Below are positions 25,686-34,312 of a DNA stretch of 43,475 nt, piece after piece. The notes below the pieces were generated by a model. That model saw nothing but the letters and a program-made list of their open reading frames with translations, was not told the DNA's origin and ran no database searches. Source of the DNA: Acetatifactor sp. (GTDB lineage Bacteria > Bacillota > Clostridia > Lachnospirales > Lachnospiraceae); contig JAILLF010000006.1 of the NCBI GenBank assembly GCA_024693365.1, forward strand, positions 1 through 43,475, written 5' to 3'. Within the stretch, counting starts at the first letter, position 1. Each line of letters begins with the position of its first letter. The position numbers were made by a program, and so were the translations under genes.

Positions 25686-26522
25686 ATGATCTTAGCAGAT
25701 AAAATTATGAATGAAAGAAAAAAGAACGGATGGTCTCAGGAAGAACTCGCTGAGCAGCTCTCCGTCTCCAGACAGTCCATTTCAAAGTGGGAGGGCGCGC
25801 AGGCGATCCCCGACATCCAGAAAATCATCAAGATGGCAGAGCTCTTCGGAGTGACCACGGATTACCTCTTAAAGGATGACATGGAGCCGGAAAACGCTTA
25901 TTCGTCCTCCGACAAGCAATCTTCAGATGATTCACCGGGCGTTATCCGCGTCTCCCTGGAGGAAGCAAATGAGTATCTAGCCCTGGCAGAAGAAGTCTCT
26001 CCCAAGATTGCCAGCGGCGTCAGCCTTTGCGTCTTTGCACCTGCCCTGTTGATCTTCCTCATTGCCGTATCCCTGATTCCCGGTTTTCCTCTGGGAACGC
26101 TCGCCTGCGTTGGCATTGGTACGGTTTCGCTGATCGTTCTCGTGGCGATTGCAGTTTTTCTCTTTATTGTTTACGGATCGAAGATGCAGCGCTTTGAATA
26201 CCTGGAAAAAAGTCCCATCGAGACTCTGTATGGCGTACGTGGCATGGTAAAGGAAAAGAAGCAGAACTCTGAGCAGTCCTACGTACTCACCCTGGCCATC
26301 AGCATATGCCTGTTCATCATGGCACCCATTCCCATGCTGATAACTGCGCTGATGCAGGCTCCCGGCTACGCAATCCTCATCTCCGTTTCGGTGTTGCTTA
26401 TCTTTATTAGCAGCGGAAACAATATTTTGGTTCGATCCTGCACCATGCGTGGCGCCTATGACCGGCTTCTTCAGGAGGGCGATTACACAATTGACAAAAA
26501 AAGAAGAAAAATCCCTTACTAA
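25686..26522 (+). CDS. XRE-family regulator with membrane domain (frameshifted near the 3' end)
   Basis: A 278-aa frame. Residues 5-60 are a helix-turn-helix of XRE type (WSQEELAEQLSVSRQSISKW, then TTDYLLKDD). A linker follows, then four or so membrane helices (about 108-130, 137-160, 195-215, 220-245). This fused layout is common in clostridial membrane-bound regulators. The frame ends early in IPY after a lysine-rich stretch: directly downstream another frame encodes the usual two further helices. A run of seven A at about 26492-26498 is the likely lesion; one more A would restore the frame. The ATG has AAAGGGG upstream. Confidence 0.85.
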   Translation: MILADKIMNERKKNGWSQEELAEQLSVSRQSISKWEGAQAIPDIQKIIKMAELFGVTTDYLLKDDMEPENAYSSSDKQSSDDSPGVIRVSLEEANEYLALAEEVSPKIASGVSLCVFAPALLIFLIAVSLIPGFPLGTLACVGIGTVSLIVLVAIAVFLFIVYGSKMQRFEYLEKSPIETLYGVRGMVKEKKQNSEQSYVLTLAISICLFIMAPIPMLITALMQAPGYAILISVSVLLIFISSGNNILVRSCTMRGAYDRLLQEGDYTIDKKRRKIPY

Positions 26523-26689
26523 CAAACGTCAGCACTGCCTATTGGTGCCTGACTGCCGCCATTTATCTTGGCTGGAGTTTCCTTACAAACGATTGGGGCA
26601 AAACCTGGATCCTGTGGCCCGTGGCCAGCGTCTTCTACGTTGTAGTCCTTTCCATCGTTAGCATCTTTATCAAAGATCAAAAAGCATAA
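26523..26689 (+). pseudogene. Displaced C-terminus of the XRE membrane regulator
   Basis: In the shifted frame the sequence reads NPLLTNVSTAYWCLTAAIYL, GWSFLTNDWGKTW and VASVFYVVVLSIVSIFIKDQ to a TAA at 26687-26689. It adds two membrane helices with the TNDW motif typical of the family end. It has no start of its own. Translation needs a frame correction in the A7 run (or slippage there); otherwise it is dead sequence. Confidence 0.75.
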
Positions 26690-26694
26690 TCAAA

Positions 26695-26721
26695 AAGGGA
26701 CGTGTCGCTTACACGTCCCTT
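26695..26721. terminator. Bidirectional terminator between convergent genes
   Basis: An 11-bp perfect stem AAGGGACGTGT / ACACGTCCCTT with a 5-nt loop. T-rich sequence on both sides. It serves the XRE gene from the left and the DUF4846 gene from the right. Confidence 0.85.
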
Positions 26722-26731
26722 ACTTATTTTC

Positions 26732-27784
26732 CTAATAATCCAGACTCCTCAAGCTTCCTTCCTGGAAGGTGTATTCCGGCGTGCTAAAAGGATACTTGAT
26801 CTCATCCTGATAATACCAGGGATCCTCAGGATGCCGTTCATTTTTCAAAAGATGAAACTCCTGTGCGGGCATATAGCCCTGCGCCAGCAAGAAGGCCCTT
26901 TTGCCGTCTTCGTTCTCGCAGACGTCCACTACCATCACCACGTGCCCGGGGCTTCCCCCGCACAGGAACACGTCGCCAGCCTTTAACAGCGTGGTGACCG
27001 TCGGCTCAGATTCCTTCTCCATGGAAAGCGTTCCCGCATAACAAAAGATCGTCTTTAGGTACCTGACAAAACACTCATAGGAGGTATCCTTGGATTTCGA
27101 CTTGATCCAAGACACGTTATTTCCATTGACGGTAATGCGGTTCCCGTCACGCCACTTGGTATATTCCACCAGAAAACCATTCGTAAAATGGAATTTGATC
27201 CTGTCATACTGCTCTGTCGCCCAAAAATATTCCGCATACATTCTCATCACGGAATCCGCGCACTGCTGCAGGTCATAATCCTCGATGGGGAGATCAAACA
27301 CGGCAACGTGAGCCGATTGATTTCCCTTCTCCGATCCGTCATAGAGATGCACCTTCGCTCCCGCCGGTTTCATGGGATACTGGCGCAAATACTCCTCAAA
27401 GCTTCCTTCCGGTGCCTCCACGCGCTCATATCCCGCGGGCGTCATCACTCTTGTTTCCAACGTATTTCCATCCGCCTGAAGAAGATTTACCGCATTTCCC
27501 GTTGCAACTACGTCTCCCGTCGCCGTCACGTCCTCCGGAGTCAGTTCTTCCTTCTCAAAATCTACGGCATCCCGCGTCAGGTCACTTGCTTCCATCGTCT
27601 TTTCCGCCAAGGAATCCTCCACGGATTTCCTGACCACTTCACCGCCGTCTTCTTCCGCGGAGATGGGTACTCCCTGCAAAATGCCCTGCGGCTCCTTCTC
27701 GCCGCAGGCTGCCAGCGAAAGGCACAATAACCCCGCGGCAAAACAAACAAATCGTTTCTTTCTTTTTACGTTCTCTCTTTTCAT
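26732..27784 (-). CDS. DUF4846 family lipoprotein
   Basis: A 350-aa lipoprotein: basic start, hydrophobic core and lipobox LAAC with Cys27. After an acidic, low-complexity linker (about 30-115) comes the conserved body, with YPMKPAGAKVHLYDGSEKGN, AVFDLPIEDYDLQQCADSVM, RMYAEYFWATEQYDRIKFHF and GDVFLCGGSPGHVVMVVDVC. This pattern matches DUF4846. The late GGSPGHVVMVVD and LAQGYMPAQEFHLL pieces recall the His part of NlpC/P60-like cysteine peptidase folds, which would suggest a cell-wall role, but this is not proven. It is transcribed alone and ends at the 26695 terminator. Confidence 0.82.
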   Translation of the reverse strand: MKRENVKRKKRFVCFAAGLLCLSLAACGEKEPQGILQGVPISAEEDGGEVVRKSVEDSLAEKTMEASDLTRDAVDFEKEELTPEDVTATGDVVATGNAVNLLQADGNTLETRVMTPAGYERVEAPEGSFEEYLRQYPMKPAGAKVHLYDGSEKGNQSAHVAVFDLPIEDYDLQQCADSVMRMYAEYFWATEQYDRIKFHFTNGFLVEYTKWRDGNRITVNGNNVSWIKSKSKDTSYECFVRYLKTIFCYAGTLSMEKESEPTVTTLLKAGDVFLCGGSPGHVVMVVDVCENEDGKRAFLLAQGYMPAQEFHLLKNERHPEDPWYYQDEIKYPFSTPEYTFQEGSLRSLDY

Positions 27785-27919
27785 ATTTCCTATATCCTAG
27801 GCATCTTTTTCACATATTTACGCTCAACACGTTAAGCATATCACGTTTACCACGCAACGACAAACCTTATCTTATGGATTGACTAGTTTGGTCTAATATG
27901 GAAAGATAAAATAAACTAC

Positions 27920-28915
27920 TTATTTACAAAACAATTCCAACTTGGCGATGAGATCTTCCAAAATATATCTGGAGTCCACGTCATCATACATTTTTACCAT
28001 GGGGCGCTTGCAGGTTTCTCCATCCTGCAGTGCCTCGCTTTGCTTCCTGGCCAAAGTTTCCTCCCAGGCGACGGAAGACGTATCCTCCGCCACGACGGGC
28101 GACGGAACGTACCTAAAGTGGCCGCAATCCGGATTGAGCGCCAGCGCGATCGCAGGAGAATCACCGAGAGACCAGCTCTCACCCTTTGTCCATCCCGCAA
28201 ATTCGGAATTATTATAATTCACAAGATTCCAAAAGAGATGCTCCCCAATCCTGCCGCAGGGCAGAATTCTTCTTTGAATCTCCGCAATGCCAATGGTGAT
28301 CGTGGTATAAACCGTGGAGGGAACCACCCAGACGTCGCCGCCGCTGGATAGCACAAAGTTTGCCGCTTCCACGTCATTCCCCGCGTTAAACTCACGGAAG
28401 GGAGCCGCATGAGGCGCTTCGCCGTGGGTTCCGATCCAAATGACCGTCATCCGCTTTATGATCTCGGGGCAGACCTTCATGGCAACCGCCACGTTTGTGA
28501 TCGCTCCCTGGCACAAGACAAAAAGAGGCTTCTCATCCTCGCGAAGCGCTTCGTCGATCAAAAAGCGCACGCCCTCAGAGAGCTCTGCATCCTTGAGCGA
28601 CGCTTCGCCCTTAGAAAACTCCGATCCGACAGCCTCCTGCACGTCAAAAAAGCCCTTGGGCGCAGGTCCAGTCTGCCCGTGAAATGCCGGCACCTCCTTA
28701 ACGTCCATACAATCCAAGATCGTCAAAATCTCCCGGTAACTTCTTTCCATGGAGCCCTCTTCCCGAAAATGCTCCGCCATAATGCCCTTCACGATCAGCT
28801 TGGGGCTAAGGAGCGCCTGCACGATCGCAAAGGGATCATCCGCTTCACAGGCGGCATCCGTGTCAATGATCACTCTGATTTTCTTGTATTCCGGTACGTC
28901 GAATAAAAATGCCAT
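27920..28915 (-). CDS. Nucleoside hydrolase (inosine-uridine preferring family)
   Basis: A 331-aa enzyme. The N-terminal calcium/ribose motif is DTDAACEADD (18-27), the family DTDxxxDD pattern with one extra residue. The segments FVLCQGAITNVAVAMK and WIGTHGEAP, with the later FNAGNDVEAANFVLSSG, fit the nucleoside hydrolase fold. Reaction by family: hydrolysis of the N-glycosidic bond of a ribonucleoside to ribose and base; the exact substrate cannot be read. It is the last gene of an operon after two RyR-like membrane proteins (26-nt gap). It might process a nucleotide-derived signal sensed by them. Confidence 0.88.
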   Translation of the reverse strand: MAFLFDVPEYKKIRVIIDTDAACEADDPFAIVQALLSPKLIVKGIMAEHFREEGSMERSYREILTILDCMDVKEVPAFHGQTGPAPKGFFDVQEAVGSEFSKGEASLKDAELSEGVRFLIDEALREDEKPLFVLCQGAITNVAVAMKVCPEIIKRMTVIWIGTHGEAPHAAPFREFNAGNDVEAANFVLSSGGDVWVVPSTVYTTITIGIAEIQRRILPCGRIGEHLFWNLVNYNNSEFAGWTKGESWSLGDSPAIALALNPDCGHFRYVPSPVVAEDTSSVAWEETLARKQSEALQDGETCKRPMVKMYDDVDSRYILEDLIAKLELFCK

Positions 28916-28941
28916 CTTCCTTCCCTATCCCCTCATTGATA

Positions 28942-30798
28942 CTAATTCTCTTCCTGCAACAGCTTCAGGACAACCTTTACGTTATCACGGTCCATCTGCT
29001 TGTAGTCCACGGATTTTCCAGTGACTTCATTCTCCCTTGCAGACAATTCGTCCAGCTCGTCCCAGCTTACCAGACAGGCGTGCTGCTTCTCTGCGGCATC
29101 CTTGGAAATCCTGACGTGTCCCACGCCGCCGACCGTTACTTCCTTGCGGAACTGCTCCGCCCTTGCCTGCCAAGTCTCATCGCTCATCCGAACATAGCCC
29201 ATGCTGTAATGGAACGCGTTCCAGCGCAGATGCTCCGTCTTTGCCATGTTCTCCACCTTCTCGTCCGTCAATTCCTTGGAATGATCCTCGCACAGTCTGT
29301 TTAAGTAAGCGGAAAGGAAATCCGCGCTGGCGCGGCAGCTCATGCGGCTGAAGTAGTCACAAGCCATCCACTGTTCCTTGGGCGACCCTTCAGGATCATT
29401 ATAATAATGGTTAATCTTCATGGCGAGGTCATCCATGGTGCCGCCAAACAGAATATCCGCGTCATGCAGACTGGCATACTCGCTCTCCAAATGATCCTGA
29501 TAGCAGACCACCGTGTCATTACAGCACTGATATACCGGCAGTTTTCTCTTTGATTTTGCGAGGAAATCCAAAATGGCATACGCGATTTCTCCTCCCTTTT
29601 TCAGATTTCCGATGGCCACCACGATATACGTGAGGCTCTGCGCATGTTCCTCCAGGAAATCGCAGAATTGCATGCTTCTGCCGCTGCCGGAATGAAACGT
29701 CACGTCGTAAGCTTTCAGCATAGCCGCATATCTTCTGCGGTAGAATCCGTCCACAATCCCGCAATTTGGATCAAACACGTGGGCATGGAAGGTGCTGCCC
29801 TCAAACTGTCCATTTGCAATCAGCTTCTTCAAAACCTCCTGTCCCATGGGACCAAAGCCCACCAACAGGACCTCAACGTCCTGCTTGGCAAGTCCGTTGT
29901 CGTCAAATTCAACAGCCTTACTGATCGGATATTTCTGAACAAGAAGACGCGCCGTCAGTTCTGAGTGGTCAAACGCCTTTACCTCACCATAACCATAGTG
30001 ATCCCTCGTCGCCTGAAGGTCGCCGCCGTGACGCTCCTCCTGACCGAGAAGCACCAGGGAAGTCCTCTGCGGCTCCATTTCAGCCTTTTTCAACAATGCC
30101 AGCAAATGAACCGCATACTTGATGTTTGCATCCTCGTTTTCAGAAAGCGCATAGACGTGTAGCTTACGGTCATGACGCTTCAGGGAGAGCCTTTTTAAGA
30201 AGGCTTCCTGGGGCTCCAGCGCCACGTCATCCGAATACAGGAGCGCACCCATCTGGCGGATGGCCAATTCCTGTGAAGCATCCGCGCGCCCAATAAATAT
30301 CACGGATTTGTGAGTATCCGATGCCACGTGTCTTCCAAGCGTCAGGGAACTGTCCGTGATGCCATAGATGATTTCCAAATCCCGAACGTTCAAAAGGAGC
30401 TGCTGAAGCTTTCGGATCGCACCCTTTCCCAAGGCGAGCACTGCCGCACTGGCCATGGAATAATAAGCAAAAAAGTGAGCTCCCCAAAACACAAAGAGCC
30501 ACAAGGAATCCGTTGCTCCCACCTTTGCAAGGGCCTCTTGAAAAACGGCTTCATTATTCATGCCCACAAACATGCGTCCCACGTCGATTAGCGTCCGAAG
30601 TACGGCCGTCACCCGGTCAAACATGCTGTTATGCCCGTGAGAATAGGCGAAGCCATATATCACGATTCCGCCTGCTGCCGCGATAAAGAAAGCAATGCCC
30701 GTGATTCGTTCCCGATGTTCCTGTTCCAACGCAAAGTAAAGCACCAACGCCAGAAAGAATGCCGCCGATATCAGAATTACCGTCATGTCAACTGCCAT
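28942..30798 (-). CDS. Membrane protein with Rossmann (RCK-like) and RyR-like domains
   Basis: A 618-aa protein. Three or so membrane helices (about 5-25, 33-52, 98-122), then a first nucleotide-binding-like region (LEIIYGITDSSLTLGRHVAS, SVIFIGRADAS). A second Rossmann fold begins with VEVLLVGFGPMGQEVLKKLI near 312-331 (GxGxxG). The C-terminal 120 residues contain EHLRWNAFHYSMGYVRM and HACLVSWDELDELS, the pattern of the RyR domain. There is no pore loop, unlike the upstream partner. The ATG is 1 nt after the channel stop with GGGGAG upstream, so the two are coupled and probably act together. Function otherwise unknown. Confidence 0.75.
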   Translation of the reverse strand: MAVDMTVILISAAFFLALVLYFALEQEHRERITGIAFFIAAAGGIVIYGFAYSHGHNSMFDRVTAVLRTLIDVGRMFVGMNNEAVFQEALAKVGATDSLWLFVFWGAHFFAYYSMASAAVLALGKGAIRKLQQLLLNVRDLEIIYGITDSSLTLGRHVASDTHKSVIFIGRADASQELAIRQMGALLYSDDVALEPQEAFLKRLSLKRHDRKLHVYALSENEDANIKYAVHLLALLKKAEMEPQRTSLVLLGQEERHGGDLQATRDHYGYGEVKAFDHSELTARLLVQKYPISKAVEFDDNGLAKQDVEVLLVGFGPMGQEVLKKLIANGQFEGSTFHAHVFDPNCGIVDGFYRRRYAAMLKAYDVTFHSGSGRSMQFCDFLEEHAQSLTYIVVAIGNLKKGGEIAYAILDFLAKSKRKLPVYQCCNDTVVCYQDHLESEYASLHDADILFGGTMDDLAMKINHYYNDPEGSPKEQWMACDYFSRMSCRASADFLSAYLNRLCEDHSKELTDEKVENMAKTEHLRWNAFHYSMGYVRMSDETWQARAEQFRKEVTVGGVGHVRISKDAAEKQHACLVSWDELDELSARENEVTGKSVDYKQMDRDNVKVVLKLLQEEN

Positions 30799-30799
30799 T

Positions 30800-32374
30800 T
30801 TACTTGATCTCCCCTAGTATTTCCCAGGCCGAATCATCCAATGCCTGTTCCTGCTCCGTCAATTCCTCATACGATACCAGCATGGGATGATGACGAAGAT
30901 GATTATCTCTTACGGGTGCATAGCTCCAATTGTTCATCACGTGGAACCGCATCCAGCGCTTATGCTCCAGCCACCTGCAGGCTTCCTTCCGCTCCGCGGA
31001 AAGCTCGCGATATCTCGCAAAAGCCATTGCACATACCTCCGGCGTCACCTGCGTGACGTTCTCCTGAGGCAATAGCAGTCTGATCTTCGTGAGCAGATGA
31101 TCAGCTGCGGCAATGTTCGACTGCCTGTGGAACTCAGAGAGCTCCATCCAGCCAGAGCCGCCGCCCGTTTTGTTACAATAAAATTCATTCAGCTTGATTG
31201 CCATGCGGTTCAGCTTTTCCTGCATGACAATCTCACCCGTCAGCAACTGATCGTCTCCGCCAAAGCTTCTGCAGCGGTCATCCTCCTTGGAGGTGTACGC
31301 GTCCACCTGCGCATTCGTCGGAAAATACCGCCGGAGCTCCGTCATGCGGGAAAGGTTGACCTCCTCCTCATCGGCACAGAAAACAATGCGGCTTGCGTCT
31401 TTAAGAAGCGTTGCCGACTCATTCCACTCCCGTTCCTCAAAGAATATGCCGTCCTCGTCTACCGGCTTAACGCCAATTCCAACGATCTTTCCAAGCTCAT
31501 AATGATCCTTTTGAAATTCTGTCCAATCCCCAAACAAGTGATACTCCAGGGATTGCTCCCAGGGAAGCACGTTGATGAGGATGCCCCTCTCCAGGATCCT
31601 GCGCGCAACCTTTCCGTCACCAATGAGCAGAATCACTTTCTCATTTGTCTCCACCGGAAAGCTCGTCCAATAGCTTCGCGCGATGGAATCCGGGCGATGG
31701 AACAACGTCATTCCCTCCGGCACGTGATCCGGCGTATGGTCTGCATCACAGAATACCTTAAGTCCCGGACGCTTTCCCCTCTTTAACAGGCCACGTCCGA
31801 GCGCGTCATTCTCCCAGCCGTTCTTTGTCATAAAGAATACGTTGCATCGCTTCGACGGATCCTGCCTTTTAATTACAATCTCCGTCGGCTCATCGATGAT
31901 CACGTGATGCCGCATGGTCGGGAAGTACTCTTGCGAGATCGTCTCCTCCCTGCCGCAAAACACGTAAGCCGCCTTGGGGTCTTCCTTTGCAAGCCTGCTG
32001 GCCAGGATCTGCGTGCTCTCATCCAACGTTGAGAACACGTACCAGTCTCTGTGACGCACGCACCAAAGCAAAAAGCAGGGCAAAAGGCGTCCAAAGAGCA
32101 TTGTAAACGTCAGGCCCAACAGGAACGTCAGAACACCCGCGCTCGAAACCATCATAATCGCACCGATGGTCTTTCCCGCCATGGTGACCGGCGTCACGTC
32201 GCCGTATCCAACGGTCGTCAGCGTCGCCAGCAGATACCATGCGGCGTCGCCAAGGTTAGTGATGCTGCTTTCCGCCCCTTTTGACACCGTCTCTGCGACA
32301 AAAAGTAAAACTGTCAAAATAAAGTAAAAAAAGATAATGGAAAATATGATCTGTAGGATCCGGTTCTTTTTCAT
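30800..32374 (-). CDS. K+ channel with RCK-like region and C-terminal RyR-like domain
   Basis: A 524-aa protein. TM1 (about 8-28), pore helix and selectivity filter TTVGYGD (53-59), TM2 (about 65-90): a two-helix K+ channel unit. Then a large cytosolic part with Rossmann-like strands (YVFSTLDESTQILASRLAKE, KVILLIGDGKVARRIL). The end contains CRWLEHKRWMRFHVMNNWSY and HPMLVSYEELTEQEQALDDS, the RyR-like pattern also seen in the next gene. Start 32374 is chosen for GAGAGG 8 nt upstream and a normal channel N-terminus; the longer frame has no ribosome binding site. Expected role: ligand-gated K+ conductance in the membrane, the ligand perhaps a nucleotide derivative (inference). Confidence 0.85.
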   Translation of the reverse strand: MKKNRILQIIFSIIFFYFILTVLLFVAETVSKGAESSITNLGDAAWYLLATLTTVGYGDVTPVTMAGKTIGAIMMVSSAGVLTFLLGLTFTMLFGRLLPCFLLWCVRHRDWYVFSTLDESTQILASRLAKEDPKAAYVFCGREETISQEYFPTMRHHVIIDEPTEIVIKRQDPSKRCNVFFMTKNGWENDALGRGLLKRGKRPGLKVFCDADHTPDHVPEGMTLFHRPDSIARSYWTSFPVETNEKVILLIGDGKVARRILERGILINVLPWEQSLEYHLFGDWTEFQKDHYELGKIVGIGVKPVDEDGIFFEEREWNESATLLKDASRIVFCADEEEVNLSRMTELRRYFPTNAQVDAYTSKEDDRCRSFGGDDQLLTGEIVMQEKLNRMAIKLNEFYCNKTGGGSGWMELSEFHRQSNIAAADHLLTKIRLLLPQENVTQVTPEVCAMAFARYRELSAERKEACRWLEHKRWMRFHVMNNWSYAPVRDNHLRHHPMLVSYEELTEQEQALDDSAWEILGEIK

Positions 32375-32405
32375 AACGTCGCCTCTCACGTAAAAATCTT
32401 TTCTT

Positions 32406-32434
32406 ATTATACCTAAAATTCTTTCCAACGTCAA
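32406..32434 (-). promoter_or_regulatory. Promoter of the K+ channel/RyR operon
   Basis: TTGACG (32429-32434), 17-nt spacer and TATAAT (32406-32411) on the minus strand, about 32 bp before the channel ATG. A strong housekeeping-type promoter for the three-gene operon. Confidence 0.85.
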
Positions 32435-32466
32435 AATCACCGGCGACTTTCTTTTTTCTCCGTTTT

Positions 32467-32475
32467 TGGTATAAT
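32467..32475 (+). promoter_or_regulatory. Extended -10 promoter of the LytTR gene
   Basis: TGGTATAAT on the plus strand (TG at 32467-32468, TATAAT 32470-32475) without a good -35. It lies about 55 bp before the LytTR ATG and diverges from the channel promoter. Confidence 0.6.
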
Positions 32476-32529
32476 TGGACAAACAGACCGTACCGCCTCA
32501 ATATGATAGTTTACAAAGGAGTTCATCTT

Positions 32530-33231
32530 ATGAGAGTCGCTGTTTGTGATGACGAGGAGGTTTTTCAGGCACAAATCCGGAACCTGATCGACAAGATTTA
32601 CAACAGCATGGACGTGATCGTGGACGTGTTTTCCGACGGAAAGAGGCTCTTGGAGAGATTCGACGCCAATCCCTACGACGTCCTCTTTCTGGATATCGAA
32701 ATGCCCGCCATGGATGGGATTACCCTGGCTAAGAAGCTTCGTCAGCGAAGCGAGAACGTCTTTATCGTATTCCTGACGTCGCACGTGGAATACGCATTGG
32801 AAGGATATGAAGTGAATGCCTTGCGTTATCTGACGAAGCCTATCCGGGAAGACAAGCTTCGCGAGGTATTAAAATACGTGATGAACAAAAATACGGCGAA
32901 GCGCATGCTCATGATCAAGTCAGAGGGCGAAGAGCTTCGCGTAAACGTCTCTGACGTATTATACCTTGAAGCGCAGAACCAGTACGTCATGATTTATTTG
33001 CAAGGTGAAGAGCACTTGGTCCGCGCCAACATGGTCGATTTTGAAGAGCAGCTTCGGAATGACGGTTTTTTCCGCATCCACAGGAGCTATCTTATCTCAC
33101 TTTCAAAGGTAAAAAGAATCGGGAAATCCGAAGTCCTTATGGATAACGGCGCGCGCCTGCCCGTCAGCAGAAACAACCTGAAACCACTAAAGGAAGCCTT
33201 GTATTCCTTTGTGGAGAATGAGGCATTCTAA
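32530..33231 (+). CDS. LytTR family response regulator
   Basis: A 233-aa two-domain regulator. The receiver has acidic D7-D8, phospho-acceptor D55 in LFLDIEMPAMDG and the lysine in YLTKPI near 100. The LytTR DNA-binding domain (about 135-230) includes DVLYLEAQNQYVMIYLQGEE and FFRIHRSYLISLSKVKRI, the hallmark of AgrA/LytR-type proteins. The ATG at 32530 has GGAG 8 nt upstream; a 9-codon longer frame does not. No histidine kinase is adjacent. It is divergent from the channel operon and upstream of the CPBP gene, so either may be its target. Confidence 0.93.
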   Translation: MRVAVCDDEEVFQAQIRNLIDKIYNSMDVIVDVFSDGKRLLERFDANPYDVLFLDIEMPAMDGITLAKKLRQRSENVFIVFLTSHVEYALEGYEVNALRYLTKPIREDKLREVLKYVMNKNTAKRMLMIKSEGEELRVNVSDVLYLEAQNQYVMIYLQGEEHLVRANMVDFEEQLRNDGFFRIHRSYLISLSKVKRIGKSEVLMDNGARLPVSRNNLKPLKEALYSFVENEAF

Positions 33232-33389
33232 CGCGAATTCTCTCCCGACTTAACAATTCGCGACGTGTTTCTTACCCTTTACAACAGTTTTTCCCCGAAA
33301 ACAACCTGCCTGCGCTATGGTGGGTTCAACAAGAAAACAACGCAAGGCATTCAAAAGCGACTGCCTTAGCAAAAAAAGGGGAAAACGTT

Positions 33390-34247
33390 ATGAAACAAAT
33401 TGGAAAAGCTATCTGTTATTTTATTCTCTATCTCTTCGGCCAGTTCGTTATTGGCTACATGGTTCAATTTTTAATCGGCATGCAGGCGGGCGCCGAGATT
33501 AAGGCAGCCGGCCTGCAGTTAACGCAGGAAGAAACCATTGCTTACGCCAATAACTATTATGCAAGCTGCATGTGGATCGACCTTGCGGTACGCGCCATCT
33601 TTACCTTGGTCTTCCTGATCGTCTTCTTTGCAATCCGCCGAAAGAACGTTGCCAAAGAACTGGATCTCAAGAAGGCACCCGCCGCAAAATTCCTTGCTGC
33701 CGCACTCGGCGCACTCTTCGTAATCTTCACCGTAAACATGAGCATGGGGTTCCTTCCCAGCGAGAGCATTAATGAATTTACAGAAGCATCTCAGAACCTT
33801 TATGCCTATTCCCTGTGGCAGGCTTTCCTGACCAATGCCTTCCTGGTTCCCGTTTTGGAGGAGGTAATTTTCCGCGGCTTGCTCTTTTCCAGACTCCAAA
33901 AGGTTATGCCGAATATTGTCGTAGCCTTGATCACCTCCGTACTCTTCGGTCTCATGCACGGACAGATCATTTGGATCCTCTTTGCCTTCACCGTAGGCTT
34001 GCTTCTTAGCTACGTCCGGATCAAAACCGGCTCCATCCTGCCCACCATCATGATGCACGTAATGATCAACAGCTATGCCGTTATCGTAAATTATAAGCTT
34101 TTCACCATCGAGTCCAACGTCGTAGCAATCATCCTGATGATCGTTGGCGTTCTTGGCCTCGCAGGCTGCATCTTCTTCATGGCCAAGGCATGTAAGGCAG
34201 AAAAAGAGAATCCCGCAAAGATTGAAGTATCGACCATAGTAATGTAG
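33390..34247 (+). CDS. CPBP family intramembrane glutamic endopeptidase
   Basis: A 285-aa protein with about eight membrane helices. The catalytic motif EEVIFRG (Glu157-Glu158) is followed by FGLMHG with its histidine and by the IMMHVMIN motif, the three conserved CPBP (Abi) motifs in order. Such proteases process membrane or exported peptides and are often found with bacteriocin or quorum-sensing genes. A ribosome binding site AAGGGG lies 8 nt before the ATG. It lies 158 bp after the LytTR gene on the same strand, a typical pairing. Confidence 0.92.
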   Translation: MKQIGKAICYFILYLFGQFVIGYMVQFLIGMQAGAEIKAAGLQLTQEETIAYANNYYASCMWIDLAVRAIFTLVFLIVFFAIRRKNVAKELDLKKAPAAKFLAAALGALFVIFTVNMSMGFLPSESINEFTEASQNLYAYSLWQAFLTNAFLVPVLEEVIFRGLLFSRLQKVMPNIVVALITSVLFGLMHGQIIWILFAFTVGLLLSYVRIKTGSILPTIMMHVMINSYAVIVNYKLFTIESNVVAIILMIVGVLGLAGCIFFMAKACKAEKENPAKIEVSTIVM

Positions 34248-34261
34248 TAATTTAGGTCAGA

Positions 34262-34307
34262 AGTGGGTCATGGGGACATGTCTAGTGACACATCCCCATG
34301 ACCCACT
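34262..34307. terminator. Long hairpin between convergent genes
   Basis: A perfect 15-bp stem, AGTGGGTCATGGGGA (34262-34276) with TCCCCATGACCCACT (34293-34307), and a 16-nt loop that can add a TGTC/GACA pairing. It lies between the CPBP stop (34247) and the AAA gene stop (34313). No strong T-run follows, so it may be an intergenic repeat acting as a terminator. Confidence 0.6.
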
Positions 34308-34312
34308 ACCCA

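Noticed and set aside
26449..26661. A 70-codon plus-strand frame after the XRE gene
   Set aside because: It is the third frame of the XRE 3' end; the membrane helices with TNDW in another frame explain the sequence better.
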